From NCBI GenBank assembly GCA_958299035.1, contig CATQJL010000316.1, forward strand, positions 43,459,585 to 43,523,584: a stretch of 64,000 nt of DNA. The letters run 5' to 3'. The notes below the pieces were generated by a model that saw only the letters and a list, made by a program, of their open reading frames with translations, did not search any database and had not been told where the DNA came from. The first letter of the stretch is position 1; the number at the start of each line of letters is the position of its first letter. A program made the translations under genes and the position numbers. Shown one piece after another: positions 10,558 to 23,038 of this stretch. The stretch is from Cylicocyclus nassatus (lineage: Eukaryota > Nematoda > Chromadorea > Rhabditida > Strongylidae).

Positions 10558-11729
10558 CAGGGTCAAGCGTGGGGTGCGGCACGCCACACTTACTATCCAT
10601 AATTAGCATGTCAAATAACCCCTGTAGATAAAGTGTGAGCGAATTCTGAAGTCCAAGATACTAGGCTACCTAAGTGAAATGGTCAAATTCCAACATGGTT
10701 AACTTTGTTTCAGAGGTGAATTAGCTAACCGTTTTTGCACTCAAGACAAAGCACTACTCCTTCTTTGTCCACCTCAGGAATCCCGCTTCGGAAGAACTCC
10801 AAACTGTGGAATTAGAAGCCAACCAATATCTCGTTTTTCCCATTTTTCGCTCTTGATCGCTGTGCTTTCACCAACTATTACTCAGAGCTAAAAAGACAAA
10901 TCATGCTCCAAATAGTTCTATGGAATCTACAAGGTTTAGGCTATCGATTCATACAAATACTGTCCGCTAAAAATGTTTTTTTATTATAGTTAATGGGGTG
11001 CGGCACACCCCCTTAAAGGCAGCGGCTCGGCAGAATAGACTTAGATTTTGACACAGATGGATAGGAGGCTCTCCAAGTGAACCAAAAGAGCAACTCCAGG
11101 CCGGAAATGTGAATTCTGCAAGCCAGGGGGGCCAAGCGTCGCTCCCCTTCCTCCTTTTGATGTATTCAATGGGGTGCGATACACCCCCTTAAAAGCTGCG
11201 GCGGCCGCAGCTTTTAAGGAGGTGTGCATTTATATGAATCGATAGCCTATACCTTGAAGATTCCATAAGACTGTTTGGAGCCTGATTCGTCTTTTTAGCT
11301 TTGAGTAATATTTGGTGAAAGCACAGCGATCAAAATGGGAAAAACGAGATTTTGGTTGGCTTCTAATTCCACAGTTTGGAGGTCTTCTGAAGCGGGATTC
11401 CTGAGGTGGACAAAGAAGGAGTAGTGCTTTGTCTTGAGTGCAAAAACGGATAGCTAGTTTACCTTTGAAACAAAGTTAACCATGTTGTTATTTGACTATT
11501 TCACTTAGGTAGCCTAGTATCTTGAATCTTCAGAGTTCGCTCACACTTTGTCTACAGGGGTTATTTGACATGCTAATTATGGATATGTTGCCCATTATGT
11601 TTGGCAGGGCCCTCAAGTAATACTATCTTAAGTGTATTTCAGGGGGGGGGGGAGTCTTATTAAGACAGCAATCGGGGGGGGGGGAGGTCGTAATCAGCGA
11701 TCGTGTGCCACACCCCTTGCTTGACCCTA
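10558..11729. mobile_element. hAT-like foldback element with 8-bp target duplication
   Basis: Ends CAGGGTCAAGC and GCTTGACCCTA, flanked on both sides by tacataac (10550-10557 and 11730-11737). An 8-bp duplication and CAGGG-type ends are hAT hallmarks. Long imperfect inverted arms meet near 11200 at a GC-rich hairpin (agctgcggcggccgcagct). It inserts between 'gctctacata' and 'acataacag' of the TTAGG element. No transposase frame. Confidence 0.8.
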
Positions 11730-12028
11730 TACATAACAGTCACAGTGCTCTTTGAAAACATCAGAATAAAAATTGTTAAAATTCAGGAAATATTTCGCGT
11801 CACCCTAGATGCTTAAAAAGCCATGGCGATAACATTGCGAAGACAGCGTAGATAAGAGAGCAAATATAGCTGTAAGAAAAAGGATGAAATTCGAATCAAA
11901 TGGTGCCTAAATCGTTCATGGATTAGTGTTCTGTGAATTTTGGTGAGCGCTGAAAAAAACGGACAAAACTTTTGGGACAACCTAAAACATGTGCACAGAC
12001 ACACGATTTTTTGCTTTATATTTATATA

Positions 12029-12585
12029 CAGTGTGTCCCAAAAAAGTGTCTAATGCTTGAATGTTAATAACTTTCTCGTCACAAAACCCCTCGGAAAATG
12101 TTAACTACCATTTTGTACAGGTGGCTTCAACTTAGATAAACAATGTGGAACGAATTATCCACCCCTCTTCATTACTGTAGGACCACATGCAAAAACAAAC
12201 AAACAAAAAAGAAACATGTGGAAACATGCAAAATATAGCGCCATCGTGAGAGAGGCCTTCAGAAAAATCCGATAAAAATTAAAAAATTATGTAAAAAGGT
12301 TTTTATGTATTCTGAAAGCGTTACGAAAAAGTACGAGTTTCACAATTGAAACAGCGACTCTGATTAACCTAGTGCAGCTTTTTTAATCCTTTCCTGGGGG
12401 TAAATAAGACCCTTAATGACGCAAAATCCCCCTCGAAGTTCCTACCGCAATACAACAGCAATGAAGAGACACGGTAGTCCGCTCCATACTGTAAGTTTGA
12501 ACTGAAGCCAGCTCTACAAATTGGTAAACTCAGTACAAGAAAGTTAATGACAATTAAATAGTAGGCACATTTTTTCGACACTTTG
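12029..12585. mobile_element. CAGKGTGTCCC-type MITE, diverged copy
   Basis: Left end CAGTGTGTCCCAAAAAAGTG after TA (12027-12028). The right end is degenerate (tttttcgacactttg). Inner words 'gtggcttcaact', 'tcttcattactgtagga' and inverted 'gagctggcttcag' match the better copy at 42939-43614. Confidence 0.6.
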
Positions 12586-13260
12586 CATATTGAAAGAGAT
12601 TTTCATCATCATTCTCAAGGGGGATGGGGAGAGATGGATGAACAGAGGAGCGGAAATGAGAGGAAAGTGAGTGAGGGAAGGTGAAGAGGACATGGAACAA
12701 GTACGAGACCGTATCTCAGGTTCCGATCATGAAGTAAATCGCTTCGACGCATGGAGAAAATATTGATAACTTCGAATTTTTTACTCAATAAACGGTAAAA
12801 GAGTTCTTTTCCCTCATGCCAAATTGGAAGTAAGGAAGAAGGTGGAGGTTAAAGAAGATTCAAAATTAGAGGAGGCCTCGTTTCCGAATCTTTCTGGTTT
12901 CAGCTGTTGCCTTGTGCTTGCGCTAGATATGTGTAGTGGATTTTCTAAGTGAACCAGCGAATGATCTATCAAGCAAATAAAATTCTAATCCTTATCCTAT
13001 AACACTACATTTCTATGTTAATCCAAAAATGCGCTGAAGAAGGTTTTTTTTAGGTTTGTCTGCTTTCTTCATCATCATTTTTATGATGACCTTAAATGAA
13101 CCGCGCATTCATGGAAGTCCTAACTCGGTCAGTTTTTTTTACCTGTCGTGCAACCTATTCAAACCGCTTGAAGGATGGTAGTTTATAATATTCCTGGTTT
13201 GTTAACATGTTGACGACTATGCAAATTTCGAGTCGTCTGCCTTTCGGGACCAAGGCCTTT
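12586..13260. other. No supported feature
   Basis: Purine-rich tract at about 12618-12700, otherwise unremarkable AT-rich DNA. Nothing gene-like was recognised. Confidence 0.4.
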
Positions 13261-13264
13261 CACG

Positions 13265-13480
13265 GATCAGCGATTGGCCAAGCGCAAACGCGTAACTTGT
13301 AATTTGAACCAAGATCGCTTCTGAATTTGGGGAAGGGGGGGGGGAGTTCACAGAGAAAGGTACCTCTCACCCGTTGATTTTCCCCTGCACTAGAGGCTGC
13401 CTTTTTTCGCCTTTTCGCGCTCTCCTGTGCGGATTTTTGGATTCAGCATATTGAGGCCTAGGTAAGATAGGAAATGCAAG
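13265..13480. repeat. Truncated AAGGCAGTG-type MITE fragment
   Basis: Matches the right half of the element at 14840-15288 ('ttttcgccttttcgcg', 'gattcagcat', 'aggcc(t)aggtaag') but lacks both ends. Contains a short G run at 13336-13344. Confidence 0.5.
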
Positions 13481-14839
13481 GCGGAACCTTGCCATACTCT
13501 TGTTTGCACGAAATTGGTGTGTGCCTTCAAGGGACCTAAGACAGGACACGGCACAGATCGTCTGGAAGCAAGCTGGACTTCGTTTTTGGAGCGAAAAACA
13601 AAAAAGATATCGTTTTGACGAGTTGGGGCAGAGCACCGAGAATAAGCGACATCTATTCGAACCCAAGCTTTTCGGACAGGTCATTACACGATTGACATGC
13701 ACTATCGTGTACGGCAAAAAGTGCGCGCGATTTGAAAGCAAGGCTAAAATAAACCTCATTGCTTGTTTACACGCACACAGATTCATGGGAGACCAAAATT
13801 GAGCTGTATACATCGAAAATTATTTGCAAAAGAATTAAGCAAAAAGATTTAAAAGTTACGTAAAGTACTACCTTCTGCAAAATTAGTCCGTCTCCAGACG
13901 GTCACCAGACGATTTCAGATAGTCTGGAGCATATATCTCTGTCACTAAGTTCCGAATTTTTCTATCATGGACGGACTCCCGGTCAGAAATCTATCTTTGA
14001 GCATGAAGGCATTTTCATATCATTGCCTTTCCTTTGTTTTTTGCCTTAATTTCTTCATAAATCGCTGTTGAATATCGCGCTCGAATGCCAAACTCTTGTG
14101 CATGCGTAGTATTCAGCTCCAGTTTGGATTTGCACTCCTATCTCACGTTTATTCTTTCAGACTAGTAGTTCTTTGCTGTTTTCATCTTCTCCTAAGTAGG
14201 TAGGTCAAAGAGAGCTTCGTTTTCAGAAACGCTAGAAACCGATTTGAGCCCTGACCTTAGACAAAAAAAATTGAGATCGTTATGCGATACGACAACGATG
14301 TTTGCCCAATTTTAATTTGCTACCGTAGGGTTAGAAAGGAGTTTGGGCTCCTTACCATGTAAGCGATTGAAAGTAGTAGCTCGTGGTCTGCTGCCTCAAC
14401 GTAGCAAGAAATGCATCCGGGTCTGGTAAGATGGTCCAACATCAGTCAGCCCAGTCCTGTCAGGCCATTCCCACCTACTTGATGATGCGAGTCCTGTACC
14501 AGTATCATGCACGAAAAGGTGACAGTCTTTCTATTCGCAGAGCGCTCCAGGTTGACTAATTAGGGTGTGGCGGAAGAATCTATAGTTTTCTTCGACTTTA
14601 TATTGAACTCTGCAGTTTCCGCACATCAAGTCCGTGTTCGTCTGCCGCTTGGGATGTCAGATGTCAGGGACCAGTGAGGGGCGAAGAAATCTCAGATGCA
14701 AAAGCAAGACGTCTAAATATCCTTTCGGCAGCAAACCGTATTCAACAAGATTTTGCGGATTTCTTCGACTTTGTACAAACACGCACGGACATTAGCCTCA
14801 GTCCACTAGCTCTACATCCACCTCGGGGCAAACTGCATT
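13481..14839. other. No supported feature
   Basis: An open plus frame at 13500-13802 has no recognisable domain and is partly opposed by a minus frame over the MITE fragment. The remainder shows no repeat or gene. Confidence 0.35.
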
Positions 14840-15288
14840 AAAGGCAGTGTCCGGGCAAAAAGTCGGTTTTAAAGATTTTTTGCCGAGCCTATCCGCTATG
14901 CTGAATCTGAAAATCAACACTGAAGAGCGCGAAAACGGCGAAAAGGGGCTCTAACGCAAGAGGGAAACAGCAAGTAAGTGGGGTCATCCTAACCGTGAAC
15001 ACACTCCCACCTTCCGGAGCAATCTTCTCGATTCCACTAGCCGTCCTGACATCTCCACCGGCCAAGTGCAAACGACTAATTTGATACCGGAACCGAGAAA
15101 ATCTCCTCGAAGGCTGGGTGAGTGAATTTGCAAATGGGGAAGACCTCGCCCGCCCGCTGATTCCCCTTTTGCTATAGAGCCCTTTTTCGCCGTTTTCGCG
15201 TCTTCTAGCGTAGATTTTCGGATTCAGCATAATAGGCCCGGGTAGGCACAAAATTTCAAAATCAAGTTTTTGCCCGAACACTGCCTTT
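14840..15288. mobile_element. AAGGCAGTG-type foldback MITE
   Basis: Ends AAAGGCAGTGTCCGGGCAAAA and TTTTTGCCCGAACACTGCCTTT. The body is a hairpin ('cgcgaaaacggcgaaaa' / 'tttttcgccgttttcgcg'). Left flank TTA, right flank GA. Related ends occur at 9690-10051, 51817-52122, and singly near 55284 and 63460. Confidence 0.75.
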
Positions 15289-15474
15289 GAATTCAAGTGA
15301 TTGCACGGTACCCATTTTTTCAAGAGTACTGCTTTTTTTCTCGCACCATATTTGGTCCCAATTTCACGGGAAGGAGTGTCAACCTTTTGCCACGTGTCAA
15401 AAAAATTTGACATGTCATCTACATGTTTTACATATAAGAAATGAAGTGGCTATTCTTTTGTACTTGACTCGGTA

Positions 15475-16137
15475 GTTGCTTGATTGCGATTGAGTGTTGG
15501 TGCTCGCCGTTTGGTAGATACCAGCCACGCGGATTGCCAAAGCCAACCTTAAACTTGGGTAATTAAACTTTATTAGTAACTATAAAAATCATACAAACAA
15601 CGAGTAAATACGGTAATATGTGAGTATTGCAGTTATATGAGAATAGAGGCGGAATACTTGTAAATGAGTTCGTAAATGAGTAGTAATAAGTGAGATTCGG
15701 AGAGTAAGTGAGATTATATGTGTAAGGCACCAAATAAATGAGCGGTTAAGTGAGGAATAAATGTGAGGTTAACAAATGAGGTTACAGGATGAGTTGAATG
15801 AACTGTAAAAACTGTAAAACTGTAAGAAGCTCAAATGAATCAGAGACGGGCTCAGCGCTATTTATACGCCTCGCAGATAAAGAGAAGAAGTTTTTTATGA
15901 AGGAGTTGAGGCTAAGCGCGAGTTGCCCTTTATTCATCGGAGCTTGAGAAATAAAGTGCATCTATTCAAATTAGAAGCAAACATGCACTTTAAGAAGCTG
16001 AAAGAAAGAAGTGCAAGATTTCTAGCTACCAAACTTGCACTTCTTGGTTTAAGATGAGTAATCGTTTGATCATAGTACAGTTTTGTGTGCCTAACAAGAT
16101 TTTAATATGATATATAGTCGTTAATGACGACATTACA
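15475..16137 (-). mobile_element. Probable solo LTR
   Basis: Read on the minus strand it begins TGTAATGTCGTCATTAACGAC at 16137, has a TATA-like gcgtataaatagcgc (about 15856-15871) and an AATAAA about 290 bp downstream (near 15567-15573), then ends in a C/A-rich stretch near 15475. TG start, TATA box and polyadenylation signal in that order are typical of retroviral-like LTRs. The exact 3' edge and target duplication could not be fixed, and no internal retrotransposon lies next to it. Confidence 0.45.
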
Positions 16138-17390
16138 GGTTTTACCAAAATTTTGTTGTGCACTGCCTAGCGACATGAATACTCTGTGTTCAAGTCAATA
16201 ATGACCCCGTTTTCAAATAAGAGATTTCAAAAATGAGAACTGTTATGAAAATAACGTCATCCTGTAATAATTGAACGGATTAGATTTGCCCAGAATGAAA
16301 AAGTGCGCTAAGATTCCCTTATCCAAGCGGCGAAATAAGCAGCAGCGAAATACCGCAAGCCATCATTTATAGTCTCTCCTGAGCAAATTTGCGTGGCGGA
16401 AAGTTTGATGAGGAAGACAAGTTTGAATTATTCCTGAAGGCAACTAGGTTTTTTGTAAGTCCTAGACAGTTTTGCTCTTTAAGAAAACAGTTGAAAGGCT
16501 TTTAAGTGCTCACAAAGCTTTTTTACTTTACCGGAAGTGATTTCGAAAAAAAGTCAAAATGGACTAAACGTGTCAAATTTTTCCTGACACGTGGCGGGGA
16601 GGCAGTCTTTGTAGAATCTATAAAAAATTTCTAGACTAAACAACGTATGTTGTGAGAGCCTTTTGAGAAAATGGCTCCGGATAACGGAAAAGTACCACAA
16701 ATGATTGCACTACTTAAATTGAAAAAAAAGCTCGATCACGTTTCAATAAAAGGATGGAACTCTTTTCATAACAAGGGCGAAGGTTCCACCACGCAACATC
16801 AAAGGAGTCGGAGTAAATTTTGTAGTACAGCCATCCACTAGTCACCTTGAAATGCTTTCTTCTTGAAGTCCATCAGCGAAACCGAAGAAATTGGACGAGG
16901 TGAATGGAGGGAGGAAAACAGGGCTTAGGCTAAATTGGAAGAAGAAGCAGTTCATTAGAAATCCTGGTGCACTAAAGGCCAATTATTGGGAGGAACCGAT
17001 AAAAAAAACCTCGAATTACGTTTACTTTCAAACTCATTGACTCGGACCTATGCGCTTACCTTTTTTGGTACAGCTCTCCCGACTTTGAGTTGACACTTTA
17101 GCAATTAAGAAGACGTTGTGAAGGCACACAATGGCCATGAATCCGCAGCTTTGAGCTAAGGGTGCAAAATGTAGCAGAACACGTATCGAGGATCAAACAT
17201 AGGTGGGCTTTGTAGAATGATAAGAGAAGACGTAGATGAACAATAACTGCGTTGGAATGGATTCCAAAAACTTCAAAACATCAAGTGGAAAACCATGGAA
17301 GAGTTGGTGTGATAAGTATAATTCAAAATCATCCTGCAATTGCAACCGCGTATCAAGACGTTTATAGATCACGATTGCTCGAAACCTACA
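16138..17390. other. No supported feature
   Basis: AT-rich sequence. No exon, repeat end or hairpin stood out. Confidence 0.4.
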
Positions 17391-20300
17391 GTTGTGGCCG
17401 TGGAATTTGTCCAAAATTGCGGGATTTTCGGGATTCGCGGGATTTTCGGGATTCGCGGGATTTTCGGGATTCGCGATGTTTGCGGAATTCGCGACTTCAC
17501 GGGATTTGCGGGACTTGCGGGATTTAGCTATAACTTCTTTTAAATCCAAATTATTTGCAATCTGCGTGTAGATTTGGCTTCAGCTTGATGAGACGAATCG
17601 TTTGATATACAGTATGTCCGTAATTCGTGGTGAGGGGGTAGACTTACAATGATACCTTGTTGCTCTCTATGTTAAGGCTTTTGTGAACATTTATCACAGC
17701 GTAAGTCACGAATAGCAGGTTCTGGTACTAAGTTTTCATTATCGAAAACTATCGCGAAAAATTGGGCAGTTTTTATTTACCCTTATCACTGATATAAGCA
17801 TTTTATCATTTATCACTGATAATATCACATTTTTGGATCATTTTTGCATATGGTAAGGAAAGTACTGTAGGAAAAGCTGTGTGAATTTCTATCGCTCTTT
17901 CTCTCATTATAAGTGATCTACAGGCTTTTCTAGTTCTATCTATTGCTCGGTGCAATTGGTAGATCCCTCGCTGCAGCAATCGATCGATTTTTCATCGGCA
18001 CATGCCATTGCTGCCAATTCTTACCTAGAATGGCATTTTTGCTTCAACTCGCTTCACGCCGAAGCCTGGGCTGAAATTCTGCACCTATATGGAAGATGAA
18101 CGTGGAAATCGACCGCATGAATTTAAGCCATTCTTATCTGTCGTTGTCATTGATATCATCATTTTATCATTTATCACTGACGACACAAAATTGGATCATT
18201 TTTGATATACAATAAGAAATGTAATTTAGAAAACGCTGTGTGAGTTATCGCTCTATCTCTTATAGTACAAAACCACTCACAGAACATGCAAAATTTCCGG
18301 GAATTCCGCGAAATTCATGTGAATCACGCAAATTACGCAGGGCCATAACTTCTTTTCGAATGAGTATGTGCAAAATCCGAAAACAACGTTGTATTCAGCT
18401 CGTCAAGGCGAATCTTTTGATATACAGGTTGTCTCCAATATCTTGTTTTCAATAATCTTGAATTTGCATGCCGACGCCTCTTCGCATGGGTGTAAGGCAA
18501 CAAGCATCACACATAGGAGACTGCCATGGGCACCGTTCGATAGTACTCTTTCACCAGATTATCGTGCGCTAAACTTCAGCCGAAGATTTTCTTTCAAAAG
18601 AGATAGAAGAGCTGATAAACTCTGGAAAAATTAAGCTGTTCCAAGTTCTACTAGCCGTAACTTTCTTTAGAATGAACATTTTCGAAGTCAGAAAGCAGAT
18701 TTGTGTTCATCCTGTCAAGTCGAATCTTACTGTATACAGCATGTCCTTGAAATTCCGTTTTCAATTTTTTCAAAATTTTCTGCGCGCGTATATTCACAAG
18801 GTCGCAACGCAGCGCACGTCAAACATAAAAGACTCTATTAAGCACTGTTGAATTGTGCTGCTTCCACAGATTATCGAGCGCTAGGAAGCAACCGGAGAAT
18901 CCTCTTGAGAAAAGATAGAAGAGCTGGTGAATTCTGGAAAATCGTGTTGTCTCAAATTTTGCCCACAGTGACCCTAAAATGAGAAGCTCTACTGCTAAGC
19001 AGATGTGATTTTCGTAATCAGCAGGTCAGATAACCTCTATGAGCAAGTTTTCAAAGAAATTTGGGTGATTTGATTTTTTCTCGTTCTACGCCCTGAAGCT
19101 CGCCGATCGGTTTTGGTCAAAATGTCGATGATCTTGGATTGTAAAGAAACTTCGCCCAATGAGGTTTTCGAACACGCTGTTTACAAAAATAGTGGTCTTT
19201 GAAGAAGACAGGGTCTTTTTGTAGAGATATTGTGAGGTGACTGTAACTGAGTCACGAAAGTTCGTAAATTTTCCTGCACTTTTCGCGGATTTGTCAGAAA
19301 ACTTGCCTGCTTGCTTTTCGAAGTCAAAATCACTGGGAACTGTGCTATCAAAAGCTGCATGCTCAGGCTCCAGTCTATAAAGTTCGCCGAGTTACGAGCC
19401 TACGAAAACACGTCCTCATGAATTTCGCTCAAAATGTAAAGATCGCGTATTTCGTCGAAATTCCACCCTCAGTGGTTGTATGACATAATAATCAAATCTG
19501 TTCACATCGGTTAATGGTCTTAATGTGCTGGATTTGAAAATTAGGTAGATCTGAGCTCAAGCTACGAAGGTGCTTGGATATTCAACTGAGCAGCTGAAGA
19601 ACGCGCGACAACCATATTCAACTCAATGGGATCCCTTAGGCGAAGTGAGTATATGCAATCAGAATGTCATGCAACCACTGAGGGTGGAATTTCGACGAAA
19701 TACGCGATCTTTACATTTTGAGCGAAATTCATGAGGACGTGTTTTCGTAGGCTCGTAACTCGGCGAACTTTATAGACTGGAGCCTGAGCATGCAGCTTTT
19801 GATAGCACAGTTCCCAGTGATTTTGACTTCGAAAAGCAAGCAGGCAAGTTTTCTGACAAATCCGCGAAAAGTGCAGGAAAATTTACGAACTTTCGTGACT
19901 CAGTTACAGTCACCTCACAATATCTCTACGAAAAGACCCTGTCTTCTTCAAAGACCACTATTTTTGTAAACAGCGTGTTCGAAAACCTCATTGGGCGAAG
20001 TTTCTTTACAATCCAAGATCATCGACATTTTGACCAAAACCGATCGGCGAGCTTCAGGGCGTAGAACGAGAAAAAATCAAATCACCCAAATTTCTTTGAA
20101 AACTTGCTCATAGAGGTTATCTGACCTGCTGATTACGAAAATCACATCTGCTTAGCAGTAGAGCTTCTCATTTTAGGGTCACTGTGGGCAAAATTTGAGA
20201 CAACACGATTTTCCAGAATTCACCAGCTCTTCTATCTTTTCTCAAGAGGATTCTCCGGTTGCTTCCTAGCGCTCGATAATCTGTGGAAGCAGCACAATTC

Positions 20301-21745
20301 AACAGTGCTTAATAGAGTCCTTTTATGTTTGACGTGCGCTGCGTTGCGACCTTGTGAATATACGCGCGCAGAAAATTTTGAAAAAATTGAAAACGGAATT
20401 TCAAGGACATGCTGTATACAGTAAGATTCGACTTGACAGGATGAACACAAATCTGCTTTCTGACTTCGAAAATGTTCATTCTAAAGAAAGTTACGGCTAG
20501 TAGAACTTGGAACAGCTTAATTTTTCCAGAGTTTATCAGCTCTTCTATCTCTTTTGAAAGAAAATCTTCGGCTGAAGTTTAGCGCACGATAATCTGGTGA
20601 AAGAGTACTATCGAACGGTGCCCATGGCAGTCTCCTATGTGTGATGCTTGTTGCCTTACACCCATGCGAAGAGGCGTCGGCATGCAAATTCAAGATTATT
20701 GAAAACAAGATATTGGAGACAACCTGTATATCAAAAGATTCGCCTTGACGAGCTGAATACAACGTTGTTTTCGGATTTTGCACATACTCATTCGAAAAGA
20801 AGTTATGGCCCTGCGTAATTTGCGTGATTCACATGAATTTCGCGGAATTCCCGGAAATTTTGCATGTTCTGTGAGTGGTTTTGTACTATAAGAGATAGAG
20901 CGATAACTCACACAGCGTTTTCTAAATTACATTTCTTATTGTATATCAAAAATGATCCAATTTTGTGTCGTCAGTGATAAATGATAAAATGATGATATCA
21001 ATGACAACGACAGATAAGAATGGCTTAAATTCATGCGGTCGATTTCCACGTTCATCTTCCATATAGGTGCAGAATTTCAGCCCAGGCTTCGGCGTGAAGC
21101 GAGTTGAAGCAAAAATGCCATTCTAGGTAAGAATTGGCAGCAATGGCATGTGCCGATGAAAAATCGATCGATTGCTGCAGCGAGGGATCTACCAATTGCA
21201 CCGAGCAATAGATAGAACTAGAAAAGCCTGTAGATCACTTATAATGAGAGAAAGAGCGATAGAAATTCACACAGCTTTTCCTACAGTACTTTCCTTACCA
21301 TATGCAAAAATGATCCAAAAATGTGATATTATCAGTGATAAATGATAAAATGCTTATATCAGTGATAAGGGTAAATAAAAACTGCCCAATTTTTCGCGAT
21401 AGTTTTCGATAATGAAAACTTAGTACCAGAACCTGCTATTCGTGACTTACGCTGTGATAAATGTTCACAAAAGCCTTAACATAGAGAGCAACAAGGTATC
21501 ATTGTAAGTCTACCCCCTCACCACGAATTACGGACATACTGTATATCAAACGATTCGTCTCATCAAGCTGAAGCCAAATCTACACGCAGATTGCAAATAA
21601 TTTGGATTTAAAAGAAGTTATAGCTAAATCCCGCAAGTCCCGCAAATCCCGTGAAGTCGCGAATCCCGCAAACATCGCGAATCCCGAAAATCCCGCGAAT
21701 CCCGAAAATCCCGCAATTTTGGACAAATTCCACGGCCACAACTGT
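17391..21745. repeat. Giant palindrome A: arms of ~310-bp tandem units
   Basis: Arms of about 2.1 kb (17391-19486 and 19664-21745) are nearly identical inverted copies around a 177-bp spacer. Duplicate ORFs illustrate this: 18368-18634 plus and 20517-20783 minus translate identically. Within an arm, related units start near 18359, 18671 and 18978, about 310 bp apart, each opening with 'taacttctttcgaatga'-like words and containing 'gatagaagagctg'. Tandem units inside long inverted repeats recall foldback (FB/Galileo-like) transposons. No transposase frame was found. The left arm has one more 18-bp repeat than the right. Confidence 0.85.
17421..17474 (+). repeat. 18-bp tandem repeat x3 (9-bp period)
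   Basis: Three exact copies of gggattttcgggattcgc, i.e. two 9-mers per unit. The right arm holds two copies, at about 21677-21712. It translates to Asn-Pro-Ala/Glu-type repeats on one strand, which are repeat by-products. Confidence 0.9.
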
Positions 21746-23036
21746 ATAGCAATAGTCAAAAATGAGGGCAAGCATGATGAGTGAGGACGACCATCTAACA
21801 GAGAAGGATTCTTTGCTTTTCCAGAAAGGACGCATACCTTTTTGAGGCAAACGCTAATTTCAAATTTGGTTTCCTTATCTGCGGAGCATCTTTGGACAGT
21901 CATTTATAAGAAATTTTGAAGCGAAGTTTCAATTGAATTAATTAGCTAGAAGAAGATCATTTATAGAAGACTCTCGTGAATTCAAATGATCACTGGTGAC
22001 TGTCAAACCTTTTTATAAAAAAAATTTCCTGCTTGCTACCCTGGAACTTTCAACACTGATTTTACTCTAAACATCAATTTCTAACACATAAAACGCTCTT
22101 CATACCTAGATGCGCTCCGCAGATAAGGGAAACATATTCGAATTTAGCGTTCAAAGCTTTTCAATATTGTGTGCATCTTAACTGGAAGGTGACTTCGACC
22201 AAGGGTTTTTCTCTGGTAGGTAAAGTGCAGCGGAAACATGTGCATCAAAGTTAAACTTGTGCTTCGAGAGGTTAGTTCCAAATTGCTTGCTCCGGTAACA
22301 CAAATGTTCGCCAAAACTTCGAACTCAACATTCTCACTTCGTCGCATTTAGCCAAGTTTGCTTTCTTCCAAAACGTAGACTTCAAATTGCAGATTGAACT
22401 TAGGCACAAGTGTGTTAGAAATTCGAGCCTCTTCTCCGTACCCTTCATCTTTCAAATGTACTGTTACTATAGTAACAATTATGAGTACCGTAGAACGTGG
22501 TCGAGTATTTCGTTTTTTGCATCGAGTTTCAAATAACTTTTCGTATCATCTTGTCCCGTAAAGTCAGTTCTGCTTCTTGTTCTGCTTCAGCCACAAAACA
22601 AATGCATTATTCTAAATGATTTAGACGCCTAATTTTAGAAGAATCATGCATTGAAATAATTTACTATGGTTGTGAAATTTGTCTACATCTTTAACCCACC
22701 ATCTCTCATACAACAGACTTTTTTACAAAGAAAATCTGGAATGAGGATCCGAGCGCAATTGGAGATATTGTTGAGTTGTGAATTGATATGTGAGTTTGCG
22801 CACGACGTCACGCACCTTAATGAGTAACCTCTCAGCAAAATTTGTAAAGTAAAAAACTGCAAAAGTGTAGGCTATCAATCAGTACTATCCAACGAAGCCT
22901 TAAGAGGCAAGAAAAAAAAGAATGAAGTTGAATGGGTTTTAACCTTAAAGTTCGCAAAGTAGCATGCGTGGTGTTCAATACGCATATCAATTTTGAAATG
23001 ACTCGACGATAAGCTGCATTTAGGTCAAGTTACCAG
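21746..23036. other. No supported feature
   Basis: Flank between palindrome A and the DUF273 exons. It may hold an upstream exon or promoter of that gene, but none could be recognised. An acceptor-like ttaccag lies just before the first ATG (23039). Confidence 0.35.
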
Positions 23037-23038
23037 AC

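Larger units (their letters stand above)
9576..11985. mobile_element. TTAGG-type foldback element carrying two nested insertions
   Basis: Ends are TTAGGTTGTCCCGAAAGTTT and AAACTTTTGGGACAACCTAA. The left flank is TA; the right flank is not, so its edge may be damaged. Its own body (about 9576-9689, 10052-10557, 11730-11985) matches the element at 49481-50354 in words such as 'gtttgctctaca', 'aataattacttcggaggt' and 'actttactaaacattattt'. An AAGGCAGC-type MITE (9690-10051) and a hAT-like element (10558-11729) sit inside it. Confidence 0.75.

Noticed and set aside
11642..11690. Two poly-G runs as a regulatory G-quadruplex
   Set aside because: Simple G runs inside the subterminal part of a hAT-like element; length may be unstable or a sequencing artefact.
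13500..13802. 100-codon plus ORF
   Set aside because: No domain, overlaps a MITE fragment and an opposing ORF, and lacks splice or start context.
17193..17549. Minus ORF rich in Asn-Pro-Ala/Glu repeats (and its partner near 21602)
   Set aside because: It is the translation of the 18-bp (9-bp-period) array in palindrome A; length differs between arms with repeat number and no other coding signal exists.
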